Notes under the pieces: model-generated
What the model saw: the letters and a program-made list of their open reading frames with translations, nothing else
The model's database searches: none
Told to the model about the DNA's origin: nothing
DNA from: CAUZSM01 sp963582685
GTDB taxonomy: Archaea > Thermoplasmatota > Poseidoniia > Poseidoniales > Thalassarchaeaceae
Length of the DNA: 5,081 bases
Assembly: GCA_963582685.1 (NCBI GenBank)
Contig: CAUZSM010000122.1
Location: 1 to 5,081 of the forward strand
Direction: 5' to 3'
Part shown: piece after piece, positions 1 through 4,729 of the stretch
Layout of the letters: every line of letters begins with the position of its first letter
How positions within the stretch are numbered: the stretch's first letter is position 1
Position numbers and translations under genes: made by a program

Positions 1-329
1 ATCACGATGGTTCCGGATGAGGTGATGCCGATGGTAGGCTCAAAAGTGGTGTAACCAATTCCGTAGTAAGTGCCGTTGGCCCAAATAGGGATGTTGTTGC
101 CGGTCAGATTCTGAGTGATGTTGCCGGCATCGAGGGCGGACTGGTTGAATACAGAAATTGCACCGGGGTAATGGTAGAAAGTGTTGACCGGAATGTCCTC
201 ATCGAAGTCGAATGGTCCAGAGGGAGGAGGAGCAGGCGCATCCTTACCACCAAAACAACCGGACAGGCTTGGCAGCAGCAAAGCCAGCACAATCAGAGTC
301 GCGAATGTAACTCGCTTACTGCTGTGCAT
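1..329 (-). CDS. Secreted lipoprotein of unknown function, C-terminus cut by the left edge
   Basis: Seen: 109 residues from an ATG at 327-329 to the edge. The N-terminus has a short basic stretch (SSKR), a hydrophobic core at residues 8-22 and a lipobox L-S-G-C with the lipidated Cys at residue 25. A Gly-Gly and a Pro-rich linker (APAPPPSGP, residues 31-39) follow, then an acidic patch and a Gly/Thr/Asn-rich extracellular part. Four N-X-S/T sequons lie at residues 62, 70, 74 and 85. Known: this layout marks proteins anchored by lipid to the outer face of the cytoplasmic membrane. Inferred: a surface or substrate-binding lipoprotein, since no catalytic domain is visible in the part present. 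The start is well fixed: an in-frame stop lies at 354-356 and there is no other start codon in between. No Shine-Dalgarno precedes it; instead a perfect hairpin abuts the ATG. The gene is separated from the thioesterase gene by 65 bases and may be its own transcript. Confidence 0.82.
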   Translation of the reverse strand, partial: MHSSKRVTFATLIVLALLLPSLSGCFGGKDAPAPPPSGPFDFDEDIPVNTFYHYPGAISVFNQSALDAGNITQNLTGNNIPIWANGTYYGIGYTTFEPTIGITSSGTIV

Positions 330-348
330 GGGCCGCCGAAGGCGGCCC
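330..348 (-). repeat. Perfect GC-rich hairpin directly in front of the lipoprotein start
   Basis: An 8-bp inverted repeat, GGGCCGCC then a 3-base loop then GGCGGCCC, fills 330-348 and ends on the base next to the ATG at 329. As RNA it would form an all-GC stem with a UUC loop. It is not followed by a T-run on the minus strand, so it does not look like a classical intrinsic terminator. It could stop or pause transcription after the thioesterase gene, protect a 3' end, or control translation of the lipoprotein. Its existence is certain; its role is not known. Confidence 0.75.
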
Positions 349-364
349 TGACTTCAACCGTTCT

Positions 365-370
365 GTATAC
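365..370 (-). promoter_or_regulatory. Weak TATA-like element upstream of the lipoprotein gene
   Basis: The palindrome GTATAC at 365-370 is the only TATA-like element in the 65-base gap between thioesterase and lipoprotein. If it acts as an archaeal TATA box, transcription would start near 341-345, inside the hairpin, giving a leader of about 15 bases. The match to an archaeal consensus is poor and a chance occurrence is quite possible. Confidence 0.2.
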
Positions 371-394
371 GTGAGAAGATCCCGAAGCCCATCT

Positions 395-829
395 TCACTC
401 GGTCTTGCTGGGAAACTTATTCGGTTTTGCAGGAAAAATAGCCCATGTTCCAGTAGCAGTAGCGTAGACGACACCGGCATCGTCGGTGACCTCTCCTGCC
501 AAGTGTGCCACGCCCTTGCCTCGTCTGACGATATGGCCACGCGCGGTCAGGGAGGTGCCGACTTGACCCGCCTCCAGATAGGATATGCTGAGTTGTGCGG
601 TGGCGCACCACTCCTGCTTGCGCAGGGTTGAGACCAGAGCACCACCAAGAGCAGTGTCGAGCAGAGCCGACATCAACGCACCATGCGCCACACCACCCTT
701 GTTCACATGGCCCTCGGAGATGGTGGCATGGGTTGCGAAGTGCCCAGGCGTCATCTCACCATAGGTGATGGCGAGAGCCTTGCACACGCCGGACTCCTCT
801 GGGAGGTCGCTCAGCGGTGAGTCCGACAT
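395..829 (-). CDS. PaaI-type hotdog-fold thioesterase (probable acyl-CoA thioesterase)
   Basis: 144 residues, a usual length for a single-domain PaaI/4-hydroxybenzoyl-CoA thioesterase-like protein. Seen: the hallmark segment at residues 43-61 with Asn43, His49-Gly50 and Asp58 (NKGGVAHGALMSALLDTALG), which opens the central hotdog helix, followed by beta strands around AQLSISYLEAGQVG (78-91), TARGHIVRRGKGVAHLAGEV (95-114) and a closing strand with TATGTWAIF. Known: the family hydrolyses acyl- or aryl-CoA thioesters in the cytosol, with the Asn/His/Asp region placing the substrate and activating water. The natural substrate cannot be read from sequence. It starts only 4 bases after the flotillin stop codon, with a weak GAGTGAT ribosome-binding site overlapping that stop, so the two are probably co-transcribed and coupled. 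The C-terminus is short and Lys/Pro-rich. Inferred role: lipid or CoA housekeeping linked to the membrane module. Confidence 0.9.
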   Translation of the reverse strand: MSDSPLSDLPEESGVCKALAITYGEMTPGHFATHATISEGHVNKGGVAHGALMSALLDTALGGALVSTLRKQEWCATAQLSISYLEAGQVGTSLTARGHIVRRGKGVAHLAGEVTDDAGVVYATATGTWAIFPAKPNKFPSKTE

Positions 830-833
830 TCAA

Positions 834-2234
834 TCACTCGGTGTCATCGTCTGCCATCGAACCGAGATAAGTCGGCAACTCGACACCGGCCATCTTGGCC
901 ACATCGTGTATCGGCGGCAGCGTCTGGACTAGGCTGCTGACGAAGTTTGAGGTAGCGCCCTTGCCATCGGCATCGTTGCCGGAGTCCCAAACGGTAATCT
1001 TGTCAATCTGTAGATTCTTGACGGCATCTACCTGAGCCGCGACCATGCTTTCGACCTTCTCGACCATCAACAAAGTCGCTGCGGCCTTAGCATCGCCTCC
1101 AGCACTCGCAACGAGTTTTGAATAACCGGCTGCCTTGGCCTCGAGGACCTTCTGCTGTCCAGCAGCCTCAGCCTCGTAAATTGACAGCACTGCATCTGCC
1201 TCACCACGAGCGATGCGGCGCTGGCGTTCAGCCTCGGCCTCTGAAGCAATCTCAATCTGCGTCTTGGCGATCTCCTCACGGACAATCTCATCGGCGCGCA
1301 GACGTTCCTGCTCTAGCAGGTACTGTACTTTCTGCACCTCCATCTCAGCAGTGCGCTGGGCGACTTCTGCACGACGCATCGCTTCAGCCTCCTTCTCGGC
1401 TAGAATCGCGTTGTGACTGGCAATCTCGGCCTTCGACTGGTTCTCACCATCAATTGCGAGGGCTTCTTGCATCTGCACGTAGACACGCTCGTCGACCCGT
1501 GCTGCCTTCTTGCCCTTCTCGGCTTCAGCCTGAGCCTCGGCGACGCGAATCTCACGCGTACGGTCTGCATCGGCCTTGCCAATTTCACCATCTCGAACGG
1601 CAACCGCGACATCGGCCTTCGCCGTGTTGACCGCTGTTGCTGCTGCCTTCTTACCAATACTCTCGATGTACTCCGAGTCATCGGTGATGTCGGTGATGTT
1701 GACGTTAATCAGGTATAGTCCAAGTTTGTGGAGTTCGTGACCAACGTTGTCGCGAATCGCCTCAAGGAAGAAATCGCGGTCCTTGTTAATCTGCTCAATA
1801 GTCAGCGAGGCGACGGTAAGACGTAGTTGGCCGAAGATAATCTCACTGGCCATCTCCTCAATCTGGCTCGGGTTGAGGTGAAGTAGGCGCTCTGCAGCAT
1901 TGTTCATGATAAGCGGGTCGGTGCTGACACCAACCGTGAAGGTGGAAGGCACGTGAATGCGAATGTTCTGCAATGACAGCGCATTGCTCAGGGGAATCTG
2001 AATCGTCATCGGAATCAGACTGAGCTTCTTGTAATCCTGAAACAGCGGCCACACCATACGTGCGCCACCATGCATACATACTGAGGCTTGGTCTTTGCCA
2101 ACTTTACCGAACACGACGAGAATCTCGTCCGATGCACAGCGCTTGTATCTAGTTACCAGCATCATGAAACCGAATGCCACGACGAGTAGTACGCCGAATA
2201 TTATCAATGTCAACCATAGTGTGCTTTCTGCCAT
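834..2234 (-). CDS. Flotillin family (SPFH/band 7) membrane scaffold protein
   Basis: 466 residues, a normal flotillin length. Seen: an N-terminal membrane segment at residues 6-28; the family sequence RYKRCASDEILVVFGKVG at 29-46, which opens the SPFH domain (about 30-200) and includes HGGARMVWPLFQDYKKLSL (55-73) and NIRIHVPSTFTVGV (90-103); then a long Ala/Glu-rich coiled-coil flotillin domain (about 200-370) with many E-A-E and A-E-A repeats; then a Gly-rich hinge and a C-terminal helix ending in ELPTYLG, also typical of the YuaG/YqiK type. Known: flotillins oligomerise on the cytoplasmic face of the membrane and organise fluidity and protein microdomains. A strong Shine-Dalgarno (GAGGTGG) overlaps the stop codon of the upstream NfeD gene, 9 bases away, so the pair is tightly coupled. 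Close in type to B. subtilis FloT and E. coli YqiK. Identification is firm; the physiological role in this organism is inferred. Confidence 0.96.
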   Translation of the reverse strand: MAESTLWLTLIIFGVLLVVAFGFMMLVTRYKRCASDEILVVFGKVGKDQASVCMHGGARMVWPLFQDYKKLSLIPMTIQIPLSNALSLQNIRIHVPSTFTVGVSTDPLIMNNAAERLLHLNPSQIEEMASEIIFGQLRLTVASLTIEQINKDRDFFLEAIRDNVGHELHKLGLYLINVNITDITDDSEYIESIGKKAAATAVNTAKADVAVAVRDGEIGKADADRTREIRVAEAQAEAEKGKKAARVDERVYVQMQEALAIDGENQSKAEIASHNAILAEKEAEAMRRAEVAQRTAEMEVQKVQYLLEQERLRADEIVREEIAKTQIEIASEAEAERQRRIARGEADAVLSIYEAEAAGQQKVLEAKAAGYSKLVASAGGDAKAAATLLMVEKVESMVAAQVDAVKNLQIDKITVWDSGNDADGKGATSNFVSSLVQTLPPIHDVAKMAGVELPTYLGSMADDDTE

Positions 2235-2238
2235 TTTT

Positions 2239-2245
2239 CCACCTC
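2239..2245 (-). promoter_or_regulatory. Shine-Dalgarno of the flotillin gene, overlapping the NfeD stop codon
   Basis: On the minus strand GAGGTGG sits 4 bases before the flotillin ATG, and its first two bases are the last two of the NfeD stop codon TGA (2244-2246). The match to a GGAGGTGA-type site is strong. It fixes the flotillin start and implies translational coupling between the two genes. Confidence 0.75.
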
Positions 2246-2837
2246 ATTCTTCTTCTGTCAATTCTTCAACAATCAATGTTGATCCAATGGCATCCACCAC
2301 CTCGATGAAGGTACCAGTTGGAATCAGAATACTCTTGTCTTTGGCTCGTGCCGCCATGGTCCGCAAGGAGCCTTTCACTCCGACCTGGACCTCGCCAGTC
2401 TCGTTCGGCTTGATGCGTGAATACACCTGCCCACGGGAACCGATGGCATCGCTAATCTGCATCGTGCCATCGACCTGAAGACCGTGAATCCCTTGCATCA
2501 TGACCTTCATCGCATACAGCGAAGCGACGGATGCAAGACCACCAGCGAAGACGGCGAGAACCTGAGTATCTGTGGCTTTGATGGTGTACATCCCGACGAG
2601 TCCAAACATCATGGTTGCAGCCGAGAGCCCTTGTATGCTAAACAACTCAAAGGAAAGGTCGCTATCAATGCTGAAATCAGTGTCGAAAACGGTGTCTATC
2701 GCACCACCGACTATACCCCCGAAAAGCATCAATATCATCATGATGAGGAAAAAACCAGCACCGAGAATCGCACAGATGAGGAAGACTACCTCAATGGTCG
2801 TTGGAGCGGCGTCTCTAAGCAAATCCCACAATTCCAT
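2244..2837 (-). CDS. NfeD-like membrane protein, short non-protease form (YuaF/YqiJ type), flotillin partner
   Basis: 197 residues from the ATG at 2835-2837. Seen: a long N-terminal hydrophobic segment (about 15-45), an acidic loop rich in Asp (48-61, DTVFDTDFSIDSD), two further membrane segments (about 68-87 and 92-114), then a beta-rich domain at about 125-193 with IGSRGQVYSRIKPNETGEVQV and IPTGTFIEVVDAIGSTLIVEE, matching the small OB-fold NfeD domain. The C-terminus is acidic. No serine-protease (ClpP-like) domain is present, so this is the short type. Known: such proteins are encoded beside flotillins and act with them in membrane domains. The reading frame is open further upstream to 2900, but the chosen ATG has AGGT 6 bases before it (2844-2847), avoids overlap with the preceding gene, and starts the protein where the family usually does. 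Next to flotillin (9 bases) and 28 bases after the 77-aa gene. Confidence 0.9.
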   Translation of the reverse strand: MELWDLLRDAAPTTIEVVFLICAILGAGFFLIMMILMLFGGIVGGAIDTVFDTDFSIDSDLSFELFSIQGLSAATMMFGLVGMYTIKATDTQVLAVFAGGLASVASLYAMKVMMQGIHGLQVDGTMQISDAIGSRGQVYSRIKPNETGEVQVGVKGSLRTMAARAKDKSILIPTGTFIEVVDAIGSTLIVEELTEEE

Positions 2838-2843
2838 AATACA

Positions 2844-2847
2844 ACCT
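2844..2847 (-). promoter_or_regulatory. Shine-Dalgarno that decides the NfeD start
   Basis: AGGT on the minus strand with a 6-base spacer (TGTATT) before the ATG at 2837. It supports this start over the two in-frame upstream ATGs (near 2879 and 2900), which would overlap the preceding gene. Confidence 0.5.
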
Positions 2848-2865
2848 AGACCACGCACAGGAGCA

Positions 2866-3099
2866 TCACTTATTGACATTATCCCGACGCATACCTTCAT
2901 TCATGAGTTGCTTCAACTTGTACTTCTCATATGCAATGACTGAAGCAATCGAGAAGCCTGCTAGAATCGCTGCCGCTATTGTAGGGACTCCAGCAGCCCA
3001 GAGCAACAGAAAAACCCAGAGCGGAACGAGCAACATCAGTGCGCGCTTCAGAAATGGCCAGAATCCATCTAGCAATTCATCTGAGGGGTTATCCATCAT
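2866..3099 (-). CDS. Small two-pass membrane protein of unknown function (77 aa)
   Basis: I do not recognise a family. Seen: an acidic N-terminal stretch with a short amphipathic segment (MMDNPSDELLDGFWPFLKR, 1-19), a membrane hairpin made of two hydrophobic stretches (about 20-36 and 38-57) parted by a Gly-Val-Pro turn, and a basic, Lys/Arg-rich tail (YEKYKLKQLMNEGMRRDN, 57-74). The positive charges next to both membrane ends suggest that both termini face the cytoplasm. There are two ATGs in tandem (3097-3099 and 3094-3096); GAGGG at 3106-3110 serves either. The gap to the preceding 102-aa gene is 9 bases, and the Shine-Dalgarno overlaps its stop codon. That it is a real gene is supported by the ribosome-binding site, the tight operon fit and a coherent membrane topology. 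Position suggests a partner or accessory of NfeD/flotillin, but this is inference only. Confidence 0.78.
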   Translation of the reverse strand: MMDNPSDELLDGFWPFLKRALMLLVPLWVFLLLWAAGVPTIAAAILAGFSIASVIAYEKYKLKQLMNEGMRRDNVNK

Positions 3100-3105
3100 T
3101 TTCGG

Positions 3106-3110
3106 CCCTC
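3106..3110 (-). promoter_or_regulatory. Shine-Dalgarno of the 77-aa gene, overlapping the preceding stop codon
   Basis: GAGGG on the minus strand, 6 bases before the ATG at 3099, begins inside the TGA stop (3109-3111) of the 102-aa gene. The arrangement repeats that at the NfeD-flotillin junction. Confidence 0.6.
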
Positions 3111-3417
3111 AGGGGAGGATGATTGACCCGGTGATTATAGCAAAAATCCACAGAGCAATGCCCATCCAAGCGCCCTTGCCCTGCTTTGCCATTTCCTCTG
3201 GATGAACCTCCTTATTGATCACCTTCATTGGGTTAAGGAGCAATTCTCGCTGTTCCTGTCTGAAAATAGTGATGCCAAGAATCAGGCAGGCTGCAGCACT
3301 GGACCCAAACAGCGTTGTTACTGCTACGCTGACATCCTCCATCAACTTGAATGAAAGCCAAAGTTGCGTGGCTGACAACATGAACCACATCATTGAGCCC
3401 CGGTCACCTACCGCCAT
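3109..3417 (-). CDS. Small membrane protein of unknown function (102 aa, or 94 aa from an internal start)
   Basis: I do not recognise a family. Seen: a hydrophobic segment near residues 8-24 (MMWFMLSATQLWLSF), a clear membrane helix at about 31-52, a polar, charged loop of about 30 residues (53-82, RQEQRELLLNPMKVINKEVH and following, mixed Lys/Arg/Glu), and a final membrane helix at 83-101 that ends almost at the stop. So two or three membrane passes with a cytoplasmic loop. Start: ATG at 3417 has no good ribosome-binding site (AGGA only 1 base away). The ATG at 3391-3393 (residue 9) has AGGTGA 10 bases upstream and may be the real start. It lies 35 bases after the methyltransferase gene and 9 before the 77-aa gene. 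Operon position suggests work with the flotillin module; no direct evidence. Confidence 0.75.
   Translation of the reverse strand: MAVGDRGSMMWFMLSATQLWLSFKLMEDVSVAVTTLFGSSAAACLILGITIFRQEQRELLLNPMKVINKEVHPEEMAKQGKGAWMGIALWIFAIITGSIILP
3404..3409 (-). promoter_or_regulatory. Possible Shine-Dalgarno for an internal start of the 102-aa gene
   Basis: AGGTGA lies inside the first codons of the annotated frame, 10 bases before tandem ATGs at 3391-3393 and 3388-3390. It is a better match than anything before the first ATG at 3417. If used, the protein begins MMWF and is 94 residues long. Confidence 0.4.
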
Positions 3418-3452
3418 GTCCTAATGCAAAGATATGCACCACTTGAGGGTTC

Positions 3453-4199
3453 TCATTCATCTCGCCGTTGGCGTAATGCCTCAACTGCGACAATCGCCAT
3501 CGGCGCTTGCAGATTGTAGGAGGGTGTGAAACCGGCCATCGGGATTCGGATGACAGAATCACATGCCTCAAGAACTTCTGTTGGAATGCCTTCGTTCTCG
3601 CCCCCGATGATGAGCAGCAAATCTCCAGTTAGGTCGCAATCCCACGGCTCGACATCTCCAACATCCTCGATGCCGACAACGCTCATTCCCGCTTGTTTTG
3701 CTTGAGCGACGGCATCGAGCGGGGGGCCGCACCAGATGACTGGCAGAAAGCGGTGTGTGCGCATGGCGGCGCGAACTGCTTGATGGCGGTCCGAATTACT
3801 CCAATCCCCAGCGACCAAGATGGCGTCAGCGCCACTTACCTCCGCCATTCGGATGCAATATCCGACATTACTCGAATACTGAGCTCCAGCCAGCATCCAA
3901 ACCAATCCGCCTCGAGCGAGGACTTGCGATAAATCTCCGGTCGGGTCTCGACCCACCAGCGCGAGCGCGAGCGGAGGTGCGGACCCAGGGATGGTGCCGA
4001 TGGCCATCCGCCAAAGGTCCGAATCAGAGCCATAGGTGATTTCCACTCCCATTTCCTCACATCGGGATAGAAGTGCGTCGAGTCGGTCATCACTTACTTC
4101 CTTCTGAGCCAATACCAACTCGACAGTGTCGCCACCGTCCTGCATGGTATCGAGAGCGGCACTAACCGCATCAATTCCGCAACGTTGCAACGACATCAT
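3453..4199 (-). CDS. SpoU/TrmH family (SPOUT) RNA 2'-O-ribose methyltransferase
   Basis: 248 residues, usual for a two-domain SpoU protein. Seen: an N-terminal substrate-binding domain (about 1-80) with the fold-like pattern CGIDAVSAAL, VELVLAQKE, ALLSRCEEMGVEITY; then the knotted methyltransferase domain with motif 1 at about 111-120 (Asn111, Gly113 and the probable catalytic Arg117 in NVGYCIRMAEVSG), motif 2 around LLLIIGGENEGIP (194-206, Gly200-Glu201...Gly204) and motif 3 IPMAGFTPSYNLQAPMAI (219-236, Ser227, Asn229). Known: these enzymes use S-adenosylmethionine to methylate ribose 2'-OH in rRNA or tRNA, as dimers. The target here cannot be told. Motif 3 has SYNLQAP where the family commonly has SLNVSVA. 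The start is one base after the yjbQ stop, with AAGG 6 bases upstream; the second ATG in tandem is also possible. It appears co-transcribed with yjbQ. Confidence 0.92.
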   Translation of the reverse strand: MMSLQRCGIDAVSAALDTMQDGGDTVELVLAQKEVSDDRLDALLSRCEEMGVEITYGSDSDLWRMAIGTIPGSAPPLALALVGRDPTGDLSQVLARGGLVWMLAGAQYSSNVGYCIRMAEVSGADAILVAGDWSNSDRHQAVRAAMRTHRFLPVIWCGPPLDAVAQAKQAGMSVVGIEDVGDVEPWDCDLTGDLLLIIGGENEGIPTEVLEACDSVIRIPMAGFTPSYNLQAPMAIVAVEALRQRRDE

Positions 4200-4200
4200 C

Positions 4201-4665
4201 TCACGCCTTGATGCCGACTATCTTGACCATTATTCTCTTGCGACGCATCCCATCAAACTCTGCGTAGTGAATCTGCTCCCAAGGCCCTAGATGCAACCTG
4301 CCATCAGTAATCGCCATCGACACCTGATGGCCGAGCAACTGTCGCTTGAGGTGAGCGTCCCCATTGTCCTCTCCAGTTCGGTGGTGACGGTATTCTTCGC
4401 CTTGTTTTCCATCGACTCCGAATGCTGGCGCAATCTTCTCCAGCCAATCCATGATGTCGGCGTGCAGACCGTACTCAAGGTCATTGACATAGACACACGC
4501 GGTGATGTGCATCGGATTGACCAACACGATTCCGTCAGTTACTCCGCTTTCACGGATGACGCTCTCTACTTGCTCGGTGATGCAAGTGATGGAATAGCGC
4601 TCATGAGTATTCATCCAGATTTCGTCGGTATAGGTGACTGCTTGCCCTGCGACTTCTACGCCCAT
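4201..4665 (-). CDS. yjbQ: YjbQ / UPF0047 family protein (secondary thiamine-phosphate synthase-like)
   Basis: 154 residues, slightly longer than the usual 130-140 because of a short N-terminal extension. Seen family hallmarks: TYTDEIWMNT (11-20), SGVTDGIVLVNPMHITACVY (40-59) with His53-Ile-Thr-Ala, Asn61-Asp62...Gly66-Leu-His-Ala-Asp70, HHRTGEDNGDAHLKRQLLG (94-112), GRLHLGPWEQIHYAEFDG (122-139) and RRKRIMVKIVG (141-151). Nearly all conserved His, Glu, Asn and Arg positions are kept, so it should be active. Known: YjbQ proteins show weak thiamine-phosphate synthase activity and complement thiE mutants, but their true role is still debated. The wording (MHITA, GEDN, AHLKR, GPWEQI) resembles archaeal and thermophile forms. 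The first ATG lacks a Shine-Dalgarno but has a TATA-like element 25 bases upstream, fitting a leaderless mRNA; an ATG at residue 18 would cut into the conserved region and is unlikely. It is the likely first gene of the operon. Confidence 0.94.
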   Translation of the reverse strand: MGVEVAGQAVTYTDEIWMNTHERYSITCITEQVESVIRESGVTDGIVLVNPMHITACVYVNDLEYGLHADIMDWLEKIAPAFGVDGKQGEEYRHHRTGEDNGDAHLKRQLLGHQVSMAITDGRLHLGPWEQIHYAEFDGMRRKRIMVKIVGIKA

Positions 4666-4727
4666 GCAAGCCGGTTACCACTCGGGCATATTGGCTTGAT
4701 GCTGAGTCAGACTGCAAGCGTAGAAGC
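4652..4727 (-). repeat. Inverted repeat spanning the yjbQ start codon
   Basis: On the + strand CTTCTACGC at 4653-4661 is the exact inverse of GCGTAGAAG at 4718-4726, 56 bases apart. Allowing G-U pairs the RNA stem reaches about 12 bp and includes the G of the yjbQ ATG. One arm is codons 2-5 of yjbQ, the other lies just after the stop region of the upstream gene. It could mask the start on a read-through transcript. A 9-base match can occur by chance in a window this size. Confidence 0.3.
4686..4693 (-). promoter_or_regulatory. Possible archaeal TATA element of the yjbQ operon
   Basis: Minus-strand CAATATGC, centred about 25 bases before the A of the yjbQ ATG, in the 64-base gap to the preceding gene. 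That distance is what a leaderless archaeal transcript starting at the ATG would need, and yjbQ has no Shine-Dalgarno. The match to the TATA consensus is only moderate, and no clear BRE purine stretch is seen upstream. Confidence 0.35.
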
Positions 4728-4729
4728 AT

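Noticed and set aside
330..348. Hairpin as a rho-independent terminator for the operon
   Set aside because: No T-run follows on the minus strand and the stem abuts a start codon, so a classical terminator call is not supported; listed as a hairpin of unknown role.
1118..1630. Long open frame on the + strand (170 codons) inside the flotillin gene
   Set aside because: It lies opposite the Ala/Glu-rich coiled coil, whose codon bias keeps the antisense frame open; the product is Arg/Pro/Ser/His-rich with no family features.
1067..1681. Ala/Glu-rich repeats in the flotillin gene as DNA tandem repeats
   Set aside because: The repetition is at the level of coiled-coil amino-acid composition; the DNA shows no regular repeat unit.
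2838..2900. N-terminal extension of the NfeD-like protein to ATGs near 2879 or 2900
   Set aside because: The extra 14 to 21 residues overlap the 77-aa gene, are not family-like and lack the good Shine-Dalgarno that serves the ATG at 2837.
4674..4687. tRNA D-arm-like sequence (GCCCGAGTGGTAAC on the minus strand) upstream of yjbQ
   Set aside because: It resembles the start of a Ser/Leu tRNA D-arm, but there is no matching acceptor stem, anticodon stem or T-arm (no GGTTCGA) in the bases that follow, which code for yjbQ.
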